DNA from: Leptobacterium flavescens
GTDB lineage: Bacteria > Bacteroidota > Bacteroidia > Flavobacteriales > Flavobacteriaceae
Assembly: GCF_010671605.1 (NCBI RefSeq)
Contig: NZ_JAABOO010000004.1
Span: 62,001-126,000 of the forward strand
Reading direction: 5' to 3'
Length of the DNA: 64,000 nt
The notes beneath the pieces are model-generated. The model was not told the origin of the DNA and searched no databases. It was given only the letters and a program-made list of their open reading frames with translations. The position numbers and the translations under genes are program-made. This document shows, piece after piece, positions 35,049 to 44,802 of this stretch (positions are counted from its first letter, which is position 1; each line of letters starts with the position of its first letter).

Positions 35049-35864
35049 CTATTTGTAGAAAAGGGAGGAAAGGGTCATATTTTCATTATCCAAAAATTCT
35101 TTCGGATTAATTCCTGTAAACTCCTTAAAATCTTTGATAAAATGTGCCTGATCGTAATATTCGCTTTCATAAGCAATATTGGTCAGGTTTTCTGTCTTTT
35201 TGTTGAGTAGCATTTTTAGGGCGCTTTGTAATCGGATCACCTTACCCAACTGCTTTGGACTAATACCAATTTGCTTGGTAAACTTTCTTTCGAGTTGCCT
35301 TCTTTTGGATAAGTCTTCTTTGAGAATTGTATTTATCGATGCACTTCCTTTGGTAAGCAACAGGGCATCGATGGTTGTTTTTACAATATTGTCAATAGTT
35401 GTTTTATCATTCAGTTTAGCTAAAAGAAAACTTTCTATGATCTCTATTCGCTGACTGGTATCTGCTGCCTGAATTATTTTTTGCTCCAGCGCTTTGGTAG
35501 TTTTTTCTCCGAACAATAATTCTATAGGTGTTTCCTTATCGGCCAGGCTCTTAATAGGTATAGTTACAAAATTGGCAAAGCCGTAAGGGTAAAAGCGAAT
35601 GGCAAATGTATTGACATATCCTGTAGGTTGGATATAAAAAGGCTCTGTAATTTGCCCGAGTACCATGGAACGGGGTTGCAGGATAAATTCATCTTCGGAA
35701 GTGAAACGTTTTATATCATCGCCCAGAATAAAGGCCATCTCAATACATCCATCCGGAATGATCCGTTGTTTTTGTGAATCATTTTCGGCGGGAACTTCTA
35801 AAATCCAGTAACAATTGACAAGCGATGCCAGATCCGGATGAGGTTGAAATGTCTGATAGTTCAT
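35049..35864 (-). CDS. AraC family regulator with DUF6597-type N-terminus
   Basis: 271 residues. The N-terminus (YQTFQPHPDLASLVNCYWILEVP, RIIPDGCIEMAFILGD, FAIRFYPYGFANF) is the DUF6597-type sensory domain. The C-terminal AraC domain has SKRRQLERKFTKQIGISPKQLGKVIRLQ and YYDQAHFIKDFKEFTGINPKEF. Probable target is the downstream VOC lipoprotein gene. Confidence 0.87.
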   Translation of the reverse strand: MNYQTFQPHPDLASLVNCYWILEVPAENDSQKQRIIPDGCIEMAFILGDDIKRFTSEDEFILQPRSMVLGQITEPFYIQPTGYVNTFAIRFYPYGFANFVTIPIKSLADKETPIELLFGEKTTKALEQKIIQAADTSQRIEIIESFLLAKLNDKTTIDNIVKTTIDALLLTKGSASINTILKEDLSKRRQLERKFTKQIGISPKQLGKVIRLQSALKMLLNKKTENLTNIAYESEYYDQAHFIKDFKEFTGINPKEFLDNENMTLSSLFYK

Positions 35865-35891
35865 TTATTATGGTTCTTTAACAGTTAGACT

Positions 35892-35906
35892 CTACGCCCT
35901 GCGTAG
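35892..35906. repeat. Short hairpin in the leader of the AraC regulator gene
   Basis: CTACGC-CCT-GCGTAG is a perfect 6-bp inverted repeat with a 3-base loop, 28 bases upstream of the AraC start codon. It could be an operator for autoregulation or an RNA hairpin. The rest of the 213-base gap (35865-36077) contains no convincing gene. Confidence 0.3.
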
Positions 35907-36077
35907 TGCGCAGCAACTGGTTTAAAGATATAATATTAATCTGTGATTGCCGGAAGTATGTATTCTCTAAGGATGTCTCTTGCCTGATTTCCTTTTCCGT
36001 TTTTGATACGGGCCCAAATGGAAAATCCTCGAGGGTTATACCGACAATAAAGGCAGTCTCAGCCTAATTGATGCTGT

Positions 36078-36740
36078 CTAACGGCTTAACTCATCTTTAA
36101 TTAACTTCATTACATTATTAACCTGATTTTGTGCATACTTATAATTTTTAATATGCCGGTCGGTTTCATTAAGGGTGTATGCGCAATAATTCTTAATCTC
36201 AATGCCATAGAAGTAATCGGGATCTGTTGTCCTTAATTCTGTCATATCAACCTTTGAGATCAGCATGGGGAAATAATTCTCATCCAGGGCCTGGAGAAAG
36301 TTGATCTGCATATTATCGATCGATTCATACATTTGGAGCAATCGCATCAGTTCTCTTTTGGTTTGTTCAGAATCGATCAGTTTAAGATCGCCGCTTTGCA
36401 GCAGGGAAGTCAGGGTGAAATTGTCCGGTTTGAAGAAATCATAACTTCCGATCTCCAGGATATGACTTAATACACTGTCTATAGGGGCGGTTCGCTTAAT
36501 TAGTTCCAGGGATCTATACAGAGTTTCACTCTTAATTTCATTGTTTTTAATATTGTTGACCAGCTTTAGACTATCGGTTTTCAGGTCATTTTTTATATCA
36601 GTCAGATAGGCTATTTTCTGCTTCCTGTTTTTAATCGTATCTGCTAAATTGTTAAACCAGAACGCAATGGTAATCCCTATAATTACGATCAGAAGTTCTA
36701 TAAAATAGTTAGCCCAGCGTCGTTTTGTTTTCTTTTTCAT
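36078..36740 (-). CDS. DUF6090-like membrane-anchored protein
   Basis: 220 residues. One membrane helix near the N-terminus with ANYFIELLIVIIGITIAFWFNNLAD, preceded by a basic segment and followed by a long helical region, the same architecture as the DUF6090 protein at 25505-26245. Function unknown. It is 12 bases downstream of a cupin protein gene and probably co-transcribed. Confidence 0.7.
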   Translation of the reverse strand: MKKKTKRRWANYFIELLIVIIGITIAFWFNNLADTIKNRKQKIAYLTDIKNDLKTDSLKLVNNIKNNEIKSETLYRSLELIKRTAPIDSVLSHILEIGSYDFFKPDNFTLTSLLQSGDLKLIDSEQTKRELMRLLQMYESIDNMQINFLQALDENYFPMLISKVDMTELRTTDPDYFYGIEIKNYCAYTLNETDRHIKNYKYAQNQVNNVMKLIKDELSR

Positions 36741-36752
36741 ATCCTGTGCATT

Positions 36753-37685
36753 CTAATTTGATCCCTTTACCTGACTCAGGTCATAACGTTTATAGAATTC
36801 ATGCTGTTTTTCTAAAAGATCCAGATACGATTTGCCTTTTATGTAATCGCTGTTATCACCAAAAAGAATAATGATACCTTCCAAAGGCTCATCATAAGGA
36901 TTGTACAAAACATGCTTTACGTAGGGGCCTATAAAAACACTCATCCCGGGTTTTAGCTCCACTTTATCGTCTCCCAGCTCGGCACGGCCTTTCCCTTTGG
37001 TAATAATAAACAGATTAGGTACCTGCCCTTTATCGAGTCCGCGTTCGGCATTTGCTGCCTGTTCGGGTCCGATACTGAACCATCCGATCCTTTTATCTTT
37101 CATAGTGTACAATCCAACGTGATCCACACCATGAGTGGGAAGGGATCCGTCTCTGTTAAAGTAGGTGATCTCGACAGCATCTTTTTTCCAGAAATGCTCC
37201 ATGACCTCATAGGCCAGTGCATCCTCTCCAATGTCACTTCTATGACCCTCCATATCGCGTATATTTAAACCTACGATATCCGATCCGTACGATTTAGCTG
37301 AAGCGGAGGCAGCGGTCCATACTTTGTTGTAGATATTGAGCAGAACCTTTTTATCGGCAAAATGAAAGTACCATGTCAGGGAATCCGGCTTGCCTTTTTT
37401 TAGAGTTACCTCATGCGGCCCGAAGTTATGAAAGGTATATTGTTTGTTTTTACCGACGAGATAAGCCGATTGTTTTCTTTTAGAGCTTACGTGCCACCAA
37501 TCATCACCTATCCTGATACCAAAACTTACACTATGGGCCATATGATCTGTTTTATAGGATTCTACAAAACTCTGCAGAATATCATGAGTGCTTTCATTTT
37601 GAGCTTTAACCCCGGAAAGACAGATCAGGCTAAAAAGGGAACAAAACAGTATAGTTTTTAGCTTTAAAGAAGTTATAGTTTTCAT
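36753..37685 (-). CDS. Secreted cupin-domain protein
   Basis: 310 residues with a signal peptide (LFSLICLSGVKAQ). A middle region of unknown fold (HNFGPHEVTLKKG, MEHFWKKDAVEITYFNRD) is followed by a C-terminal cupin at about 225-295: GKGRAELGDDKVELKPGMSVFIGPYVKHVLYNP, split as GRAELGDDKVELKPG and SVFIGPYVKHVLYNP, with a histidine in VKHV. Metal ligands are only partly present, so it may be a binding protein rather than an enzyme. Confidence 0.72.
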   Translation of the reverse strand: MKTITSLKLKTILFCSLFSLICLSGVKAQNESTHDILQSFVESYKTDHMAHSVSFGIRIGDDWWHVSSKRKQSAYLVGKNKQYTFHNFGPHEVTLKKGKPDSLTWYFHFADKKVLLNIYNKVWTAASASAKSYGSDIVGLNIRDMEGHRSDIGEDALAYEVMEHFWKKDAVEITYFNRDGSLPTHGVDHVGLYTMKDKRIGWFSIGPEQAANAERGLDKGQVPNLFIITKGKGRAELGDDKVELKPGMSVFIGPYVKHVLYNPYDEPLEGIIILFGDNSDYIKGKSYLDLLEKQHEFYKRYDLSQVKGSN

Positions 37686-37814
37686 TGTAATTATGATTTT
37701 AGATTAAGGAAATTTTAAAATTGTTTTCAATAAAATAAGCTCATAATTTTCTCCTGAGAGCCATGTAAACAGGCAATTGTGGTGAAAATCTATAATTTGT
37801 GGTGAAATCAGAAC

Positions 37815-38663
37815 CTAGCCAAAATTCTTTAGGTCGCGAAGGGTTTTTAAAACGGAATTTTTATAGGATTTTGAAACAGGAATTACCGTATTCGACGGGT
37901 CAAGGAACAGGCTCATTTCCTGATTTGACCCCTTAATGGCATTTACATGAAGCAAGTTTATCATATAGGACCTGTGGCACCTTTTAATTGCATCAGAATT
38001 GATAGAATCTACCAAACTGTGAAGGGAAGAACGTATTAAAAAGGTTTTTAACTGGTCTTGTTCGAGGAAATGGAGTTCCACATAATTATCCTGAGCTTTT
38101 CCGTAAAGAAAATTAGAAGCGGCCAGGGTGATCTGATCCTTACTGCCCTGCCCCTTAAAACTGATAAGTTGCCCGGAACCGACAAACTCCTCTTTTGTGG
38201 TTAGAATATGCTCTATTTTATGCTGTAACAGGCGATACTGAAAAAAGAAAAATGTGCCTATTATTGGAAAGATCAATACAGCAGAAGTATTGACCAAAAA
38301 ACCCAGGTAACTCTGTACTGAAAAATCATGCCAGTTCCCCAGAATGTTATAAAGAAAAAAAGTTACGGTGCTTAGTAATAAAAGGGTCCAGATGCTCCAG
38401 AGTATAATTCCTTTACGATCTACAGTCCTGAGAAAAAAGGAACGCAAAACAAATTCATTAAAAACAGAAAATATAAAAACCGCGATCCCAAACTTTGAGA
38501 TCTCAAATAAAAAAGCCAGGGTATATTCATGGTTCGGGTTGTAATTATCGATACCAAAAGGAAGAAAAAAAACGAGAAACAAATAAAAAAACACAGCTAT
38601 GCTAATACATAAGCTGAGTTTATATTTTGAAGAGTTGTAAAAAGAAAAATCGTTTTGGTTCAT
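37815..38663 (-). CDS. LytTR DNA-binding regulator with four membrane helices
   Basis: 282 residues. Four N-terminal membrane helices (about 14-35, 50-70, 85-105, 120-140) precede a cytoplasmic LytTR domain at about 185-280 with NFLYGKAQDNYVELHFLEQD, FLIRSSLHSLVDSI, RCHRSYMINLLHVNAIKG and VIPVSKSYKNSVLKTL. There is no receiver domain, so it acts as a one-component membrane-bound regulator. Targets may be the serine hydrolase upstream or the cupin genes downstream. Confidence 0.87.
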   Translation of the reverse strand: MNQNDFSFYNSSKYKLSLCISIAVFFYLFLVFFLPFGIDNYNPNHEYTLAFLFEISKFGIAVFIFSVFNEFVLRSFFLRTVDRKGIILWSIWTLLLLSTVTFFLYNILGNWHDFSVQSYLGFLVNTSAVLIFPIIGTFFFFQYRLLQHKIEHILTTKEEFVGSGQLISFKGQGSKDQITLAASNFLYGKAQDNYVELHFLEQDQLKTFLIRSSLHSLVDSINSDAIKRCHRSYMINLLHVNAIKGSNQEMSLFLDPSNTVIPVSKSYKNSVLKTLRDLKNFG

Positions 38664-38801
38664 TGCATTTTACCTGATCTTTTAAAAGGTAGAGGTGTTT
38701 TATGCAACTAATTTAGCGAATACAAACTCAAATGGAAAATCTTTCAGACGGATCAACAGTTAGTTGGCCCCCGGACAATCTCAATAAACCGGATACATAA
38801 T

Positions 38802-40454
38802 TCACTCTACTTTTAACAAGGAACCTATCTGACCATCTTTATTGATCACCACCTGGTTTTTAGGATCCAGCAGAGGATATCCGTCAACCATAAACTGATA
38901 CGAATAGTTACCGGGCTCCAGCTGTATGGTAGTCGTCCAGACCCCATTTTTCTTAAGTAGGGGAGTACTGGAGGAACTCCAGTTATTAAAAGACCCGATA
39001 ACAGAAACCGATGAAGCCCACAGATAATCACTAAACACAAAGGTTACATTCCCCGTAAGTTTATCGGAAGTCAACAGGTGGATCGTATTTAAGATATCCT
39101 TGTTTTCAGGATCTATGGTTAAAGCTTTTTTATAATACTCAATGCCTTCTTCCTTATATCCATGCCGTATGCAATGGGCAGCATAGCTTTTTTGAGCCCT
39201 GAACGATTTCGGATAAGCCAGGGCAATAGCTTTTAGCAAGCTTTTTTCTTCAGCAAATTTTTTTCTCCATTTTAATTGCATCGCAACAAAACTCAACTGC
39301 CCTTCATTTATAAGCGATGTGTTTATTTGGGTACTATTCGGAAAAAAGAACGCTTTAGCACCCTCTTCATAACCGTTCTTTAATATTGATAGCATTAGTT
39401 TTTCATCGGCACGGGTTCTCATACTGTTTTTAAGCATATCGAATTCCGGAATAGTGTCTTTAAACAGATAGTCAACCAGTTTGGGAAGAATACGAAGCCC
39501 TTTGTAACTGTTGACAAAGAAGACCATTCCTTCATTTTTATCAGGATATATCATGGCAAAAGCTTTAAAAGTACCGTTATCTCCCCACTGCCATAAATAC
39601 TTTCTCCTCGGCGACTTTTGTATTCCCCAGCCCAATCCCCAGGATAAGGAATTACTTATTTCAATTTGTGGCTTCTCCATTTGCCTGTAAGTGCTTCTTT
39701 TGAGCCCTTTTCTTTGAAGAATGGCCATCATTAATTTTGCATAATCCGTAGCCGTTGTCTGCAAAGAAGAAGCAACCACAGGTTTTTCGGGACGCCAATT
39801 GGGTTTGGAAGATCCCGTATAATCATGAGGAGAGGCGAAGTTTGTTTTAAAACGGTCCTCCCATGTAAAACCGGAATGATCCATGCCCAAAGGCTTAAAT
39901 ACCAGGTCTTTCATAAACTCATTTACCGGCTTTTGCAGAATATGTTCAATCACTCTGGCCAGGTACACATAACCTTCTCCCGAATATTGGAATTTAGTTC
40001 CCGGATCGTGCATCAACTTAAGTTTTCCTCTTCTCCAGTTAGGTAATCCACCGGAATGGCTTAAGATCATTCGGGCGGTAATTTGTTTATGCCTCTCATC
40101 ATCTTCCAGATCCTTATTTTTCAGGTATCCATATAAGGGTTTATCCAGGTCTATTTTCCCTTGCTCTACCAGTTTCATAACGGCATATGCAAAAGCAGGT
40201 TTGCTTAAGGATGCGGCACCAAATACCGTATTGAGCTTTACAGGAGTTTTAGTGTCGTTGGATGTGACCCCGTGATGACTCAGATCTACTTTCCCGTCTT
40301 TTATCACAGCGATAGACATGCCGGGAATAGAATATTCTTCCAGTAAATTATCGTAAAAACCGGTATTGTTAGTTTGCGGAAAAACAGAGATCGCTGCCAG
40401 AAAAAAGAAAGAAAAGAAAGATGCTTTTTTGGGAGAAACAGAAGTTAAAATCAT
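38802..40454 (-). CDS. Beta-lactamase/PBP4*-fold serine hydrolase with TPR and glycogen-binding-like domain
   Basis: About 550 residues from ATG 40452-40454, with a signal peptide (SFFFLAAISVFPQ). The catalytic domain (about 25-340) shows the SxxK motif in AASLSKPAF, the tyrosine motif region YSGEGYVYLA, and SHSGGLPNW. A TPR-like helix pair (EEGIEYYKKALTIDPENKDI) follows. The C-terminal domain (about 465-545) is an AMPK/CBM48-type sandwich: SVSVIGSFNNWS, LEPGNYSYQFMVDGYPLLDP. Probable secreted esterase or peptidase with a carbohydrate-binding module. Confidence 0.82.
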   Translation of the reverse strand: MILTSVSPKKASFFSFFFLAAISVFPQTNNTGFYDNLLEEYSIPGMSIAVIKDGKVDLSHHGVTSNDTKTPVKLNTVFGAASLSKPAFAYAVMKLVEQGKIDLDKPLYGYLKNKDLEDDERHKQITARMILSHSGGLPNWRRGKLKLMHDPGTKFQYSGEGYVYLARVIEHILQKPVNEFMKDLVFKPLGMDHSGFTWEDRFKTNFASPHDYTGSSKPNWRPEKPVVASSLQTTATDYAKLMMAILQRKGLKRSTYRQMEKPQIEISNSLSWGLGWGIQKSPRRKYLWQWGDNGTFKAFAMIYPDKNEGMVFFVNSYKGLRILPKLVDYLFKDTIPEFDMLKNSMRTRADEKLMLSILKNGYEEGAKAFFFPNSTQINTSLINEGQLSFVAMQLKWRKKFAEEKSLLKAIALAYPKSFRAQKSYAAHCIRHGYKEEGIEYYKKALTIDPENKDILNTIHLLTSDKLTGNVTFVFSDYLWASSVSVIGSFNNWSSSSTPLLKKNGVWTTTIQLEPGNYSYQFMVDGYPLLDPKNQVVINKDGQIGSLLKVE

Positions 40455-40543
40455 AGTGTAAAAGTTTTTTTTCAAAGATGATCAAATAAGCTCTTAGAAA
40501 CAGGAAATCCCTGTGGTAACAATTCCCAATGGAAGAATTGGGA

Positions 40544-41644
40544 CTATTTGTCGAATTGTTTTTTATAGCTGAGGGGAGTTAAACCGGTTTCTTTTTTAAA
40601 AACCCTGTAAAAGCTGCTCTTGGAACTAAAACCGCATAAACTGCCAATCCCGATAATGGAGTACTTTTCCAGTTCTTTCGATCTTAAATTTTCCCTGGCC
40701 TCGTTTACCCGGTGTTTATTGATCAGATCGTAAAAAGAGACATTCAGGAAATTATTTAAAAAATGTGAGAGAGTTTTTTCTGAAGTACCCAGTTTTTCAG
40801 CAAGATCACTTAGGGTCAGATTTGGGATAAGATAGGGTTTATCAGTTTCCAACAAGGACCTCAGTTTTTCATTCAGTTTGTTAAAGTCCTCCGAAGCACC
40901 GGACAGCTGTTCTTTATCCTGAGTCAGGAATTCCGGAATGAACAGGGTGATCTGCCTGATCCCGTAATAAGCCAGATAGAACATAGAAACGATAAGTAAG
41001 ATCACCGTGATATATCCGTCCCACTCAACCCTATAATTAAACAGGAACTCACTTAGCGTAAAAATAAAGTCGATGACGATCACGCCGAAAAAGGTAAACA
41101 GGAAAATATTCAGCCATAAAAAATGTCGCTGACCCAGGTGAGAATAAAGATGCTTGAGTTTCTTTTGAACCTTGTGGAGCAAAGCCAGGGAGAGGATAAA
41201 GTACAAAACCCCGTAAGAATCTTTAAATAAGGTGATCATAGTCAGATTGGCACGCTTAACATAGTTAAAAACATCCGGATCTGTGAATAGATTGATCAGG
41301 TTGGGGAGGGTGAAAAAAACAAAATAAATAATGGTGGGAATAAAATGCCAGATATTTTTCCTGAAAAAAGAACGCTCGTAAAAGAAGATCGATTTTACAT
41401 AGAGAAAAACCAATACCGGTAAAAACATCTGAGAAATGTTGATAAAGGGGTAATTGAGAGAGGAGAGGAGTTTCAGCTCGTTTAAATTTCCGTAAAAATG
41501 AAGAAAAACGGCAAGTATAAATACCCAAAAGGAAATTAATATCCTCTGCGGAAGCTCATTTTTTTTGGTTCTGATCAGGCTGAAAATGATAAAGCCACAA
41601 AGAACAACCCCAACAATTAAAACAAAACTGATCAAATGCTTCAT
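40544..41644 (-). CDS. AraC family regulator with seven-TM N-terminal region
   Basis: 366 residues. Six to seven hydrophobic helices fill the first 225 residues, then a linker and a C-terminal AraC domain (about 265-363) with LTLSDLAEKLGTSEKTLSHFLNNFLNVSFYDLINKHRV and IGSLCGFSSKSSFYRVFKKETGLTP as the two recognition halves. It is a membrane-bound one-component regulator, a type common in Bacteroidota, and lies 89 bases upstream of the serine hydrolase ATG. Confidence 0.85.
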   Translation of the reverse strand: MKHLISFVLIVGVVLCGFIIFSLIRTKKNELPQRILISFWVFILAVFLHFYGNLNELKLLSSLNYPFINISQMFLPVLVFLYVKSIFFYERSFFRKNIWHFIPTIIYFVFFTLPNLINLFTDPDVFNYVKRANLTMITLFKDSYGVLYFILSLALLHKVQKKLKHLYSHLGQRHFLWLNIFLFTFFGVIVIDFIFTLSEFLFNYRVEWDGYITVILLIVSMFYLAYYGIRQITLFIPEFLTQDKEQLSGASEDFNKLNEKLRSLLETDKPYLIPNLTLSDLAEKLGTSEKTLSHFLNNFLNVSFYDLINKHRVNEARENLRSKELEKYSIIGIGSLCGFSSKSSFYRVFKKETGLTPLSYKKQFDK

Positions 41645-41759
41645 AACAGAAGGTAATAATTAGAAATCATCATTAAAGAGCAGTGATACAACATTTTGTT
41701 ACAGTTTAATAAAAAACTAAAAAATCTCAGAGAGATTGTTATAAATATTATTTCTCCTC

Positions 41760-42653
41760 TCAGAGATACTTCTGCAGGTTCCTTTTAAAATAATTAGCGC
41801 TGAATGCAGCACTTTTTAATGAGTTTTCAGTATAGTTGCCTCCCTGTTCTATATAGTAGAATTGAAGCCCCGAAACTGTAGGGTCGGGCATAATCTTATG
41901 GTAATTGATAGAACCATTTCCTAATTCCGTATAATCCCTGGATTCTTTATGCATATCCTTAATATGCCACATAACGAAGCGCCCCGGCTGTTTTGCTATT
42001 ATTTCGGCAGGAGTTGAATTCGAGGAATGCATCACCCAGTACATATCCAGTTGAAGTTTTACCAGCGAAGCATCGGTCTCTTTCATCACTATATCATAGC
42101 CGGTTGTTCCGTTCAGATCGTCAAAATCAAATCCGTGATTATGGTAGGCCAAGGTGAGTCCGGCTTCGGAAATTTGTTCACCTATCAGGTTCAGCTTTGA
42201 TGCGGTGCGTTTAAACCCGTCAACCGTCCTTTGATCCGGATCAAGCCACGGCCAGGTTATATATTTACTGCCAAGAGTTAAGGCACCTTCGATACATTTT
42301 TCCGTATAGTGTTTAATTTTATCATCCGACTGAAATAAATAGTCCGAAAAGGCGTAATGCCCGCTACTGATACTTAGCCCGAGATCGTCCAGAATGCGTT
42401 TGAATTCTGAGGCTTTAAAACCGTAATAGGTTCCTTTTTCCGCATCGAATCCGTAATGTTCAAAATCTTCGTAGCCCATTTTCTTCAGGGCTTTTAAGGT
42501 GGCAACCGGATCTTTTGCCATTTCATCCCTGATAGAAAAAAGCTGATAGCCCAGTTTAAATTTAGGGGAGGAGGTAAAAGATAAGAATGAAAGTGGTAAA
42601 CAGCTTTGTGCTCCGACTGTTCCGCTTATTTTAATAAAGTCCCTTCGAGTCAT
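41760..42653 (-). CDS. Sugar phosphate isomerase/epimerase-type TIM barrel with Tat signal
   Basis: 297 residues. The N-terminus MTRRDFIKISGTVGA is a twin-arginine-like signal. The rest is a xylose isomerase-like TIM barrel: FKLGYQLFSIRDEMAKDPVATLKALKKMGYEDFEHYGFD, split as LGYQLFSIRDEMAKD and LKKMGYEDFEHYGF, then LTLAYHNHGFDF, KLQLDMYWV and RFVMWHIKDMHK with metal-ligand residues His, Asp and Glu. Typical of periplasmic sugar isomerase/epimerase-like proteins acting on inositols or keto-sugars. Substrate unknown. Confidence 0.85.
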   Translation of the reverse strand: MTRRDFIKISGTVGAQSCLPLSFLSFTSSPKFKLGYQLFSIRDEMAKDPVATLKALKKMGYEDFEHYGFDAEKGTYYGFKASEFKRILDDLGLSISSGHYAFSDYLFQSDDKIKHYTEKCIEGALTLGSKYITWPWLDPDQRTVDGFKRTASKLNLIGEQISEAGLTLAYHNHGFDFDDLNGTTGYDIVMKETDASLVKLQLDMYWVMHSSNSTPAEIIAKQPGRFVMWHIKDMHKESRDYTELGNGSINYHKIMPDPTVSGLQFYYIEQGGNYTENSLKSAAFSANYFKRNLQKYL

Positions 42654-42785
42654 ATTAGAGGTTGTTTAACGCTAGTCTGAGCCTGTCCTTTTGTAAGCTT
42701 AGCTCTTAAAGTTAACAAATAGAAAACGAATGGGAAGAGTTCTTTAGGTTATATAAAGAACAGATAATTACAGGATGTTTTCCGC

Positions 42786-43427
42786 TCAGATAATTTCTTT
42801 AAGATCTTTAAAACTATCAATTATGTAGTTTGGCCTTTGTTTTTCTAATTCTTCTCTTGTATTGTTTCCATAGGTAACACCACATGTATCCACATGGGCT
42901 CTTTGCCCCATTTCGATATCAAAAACGGTATCACCAACTACCAAACATTCATTTGGTGAGTAGTTATATCTGTTCATTATTAGATTGACAATGTCGGGTG
43001 CAGGTTTTTTATTTTTTGCGTCTTCTTCACCGCCGACGAATGAAAAAATATCATAGATGTTTTGTCTTTTAAGGATCCTGACTAAAGCTTCTTTTCCTTT
43101 GCTTGACGCAACTGCCAGGTTTATTCCTTTTTGATGAAAATCTAATAATGTGTCTTTAACATTGTCAAAAAGAGAAATAGTATCCAGGACAATTTCATTG
43201 TAATGTTTGCGATAAACCAAAGTTGCTTCCTGAATTGAACTGTCATCGAGTAAAAGAGCTTTTTCGAAAGTGGTTTTTAAAGGTAAGCCGATCAGACTCT
43301 CGATTAGTTTTTCATCAAAGTCCCTGATGTTAAAACTATTGGCTACAAACCTCATTGTTTGCAGGATACTTTCTTTGGTATCGGCCAATGTGCCATCAAA
43401 ATCTAAAATAAGAGTTCTGTATTTCAT
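42786..43427 (-). CDS. HAD-IA family hydrolase (phosphoglycolate phosphatase-like)
   Basis: 213 residues with all HAD motifs: LDFDGTLAD (residues 8-16), the motif II threonine/serine in AVASSKGKEAL, the lysine in KKPAPDI and VVGDTVFDIEMG. The cap is the helical type I. It may dephosphorylate phosphoglycolate or a nucleotide; the exact substrate is open. Confidence 0.88.
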   Translation of the reverse strand: MKYRTLILDFDGTLADTKESILQTMRFVANSFNIRDFDEKLIESLIGLPLKTTFEKALLLDDSSIQEATLVYRKHYNEIVLDTISLFDNVKDTLLDFHQKGINLAVASSKGKEALVRILKRQNIYDIFSFVGGEEDAKNKKPAPDIVNLIMNRYNYSPNECLVVGDTVFDIEMGQRAHVDTCGVTYGNNTREELEKQRPNYIIDSFKDLKEII

Positions 43428-43620
43428 TTTTACAAATAGCGTAGAACGATGAGTGGCTAATTTAATAAATAAAACTACGGATGATTACTGATCGACATGC
43501 ATAGTCCTGTAGTATGTCGCTTTAGTTAATATTTTTATTATTCATAAAACGTTAATTGCTTATTTTATGCATTACTATCGCTAAACATTATTTTAAAGTT
43601 ACCTTGACAGAGTACTCCTT

Positions 43621-44523
43621 TTAATTACGTCTTTCTTCTCTTTGCCTTTTAAAGAGATAAGTGACTTCAATTCCGATCCCTATACTTAACTCGTTAAAAT
43701 CATTCACCTTATAATATTTCATAAACCCATATATATTTCTGTATTGCCTCTTTATTTCTGCATGATACTCGCTTAGGTTTTTATATACAGAAGTCTTAGC
43801 AGAAACAGACATATAAAAAGGCGGCCCGATCCATGCCTTCAAACCTAGTGTTACTCCGTAAGAATCTATGATTTTTTCGGTGCTCATAAAATCAATCGAA
43901 CTAAAACCAACAATTGTGCTTATTCCATGAAAATTTAAACTTGCTTCTATTGAGTATGCTGATAGATCTATATTATTATTAAAATCCAGGTTGCGATAAG
44001 AGGTATTAATATCAGCGTTAAAGCCACAACTCACAAATAGATGATGTAAATTGAGATGTACATTTAAAAACCGATTGTCCCTCAAATTTGTTTGATAACT
44101 GATCTCACTTTTTAAAGTAGGAAGGTTAAAAAAATCGGGAAAAGTAAAAATGAATTGTCCACCAAGCGGATTATTTACAACTCCGCTATTTAAATAGAAC
44201 CCTATGTGTTGCTTATCAAACCAATGTATAGTACAGTCCTCTTTTAATAAGATTTCCAGTTTTCGTTCAGCTCCAATTTTATAATTTACCGTTTGAAATC
44301 CTAAATATGAAATGGTCAAAATATTTAATGAATCAGGAACCGTGATTTTAAAATTTCCATCAAAATCTGTTTGAACCCCTATTTTGGTTCCCTTGACAAG
44401 CACAATAGCTCCTGGAATCGGTGTTTTATCACTTTTGACCTTAACTGTTCCATAATATTCTTTTGATTGACTGAAAGTAATACCTGTTATCATTAACACT
44501 ATTAGAAGTAGAATTTTTCTCAA
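43621..44523 (-). CDS. Secreted CarboxypepD_reg-like protein with outer-membrane-like tail
   Basis: 300 residues starting at TTG (MRKILLL), with a signal peptide ending near TGITFSQ. Residues about 22-92 form a carboxypeptidase-like regulatory domain (YGTVKVKSDKTPIPGAIVLVKGTKIGVQTDFDGNFKI, then LTISYLGFQTVNYKI), as found in SusC/TonB-dependent receptors. The rest is beta-rich with aromatic alternation and could be a small outer-membrane barrel. Function unknown. Confidence 0.7.
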   Translation of the reverse strand: MRKILLLIVLMITGITFSQSKEYYGTVKVKSDKTPIPGAIVLVKGTKIGVQTDFDGNFKITVPDSLNILTISYLGFQTVNYKIGAERKLEILLKEDCTIHWFDKQHIGFYLNSGVVNNPLGGQFIFTFPDFFNLPTLKSEISYQTNLRDNRFLNVHLNLHHLFVSCGFNADINTSYRNLDFNNNIDLSAYSIEASLNFHGISTIVGFSSIDFMSTEKIIDSYGVTLGLKAWIGPPFYMSVSAKTSVYKNLSEYHAEIKRQYRNIYGFMKYYKVNDFNELSIGIGIEVTYLFKRQREERRN

Positions 44524-44697
44524 AATAGATTGGTTTTAAAGTTACCCGAAACTAGGTTCAATCTGAATTTTAAAAAAACTACATTGAGTGAAGTATGGAT
44601 TTAAATGAGTAAAGAAGATCTTATACGTTTGAATTCTTTTGTGTACAATTCTTAAGCAAAAACAGATTCCTTCTTATCTAATATTGAAACCCTCGTT

Positions 44698-44802
44698 TTA
44701 TTCAGTTCTATTTTTTAGATATTCTGAAGGTTGTCCACTCCAACCACATCTGATACATTCTTCATCGTCAAATTCATGCTTGCAATAGGAATATAAAGCT
44801 CT
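44698..44802 (-). other. In-frame zinc-ribbon-like extension after the SMI1 stop codon
   Basis: Directly after the SMI1 TAA, the same frame reads RALYSYCKHEF, DDEECIRCGWSGQPSEYLKN and ends at TAA 44698-44700. The pattern C-x-H followed by CxxC resembles a small zinc ribbon. It has no start codon of its own. Either a sense codon became a stop recently, or the stop is read through, or it is chance. Confidence 0.45.

Noticed and set aside
35884-36062. Open minus-strand frame reading GITLEDFPFGPVSKTEKEI in the gap upstream of the AraC gene
   Set aside because: It lacks a start codon, is about 60 codons long and matches no family I can name with confidence; likely chance.
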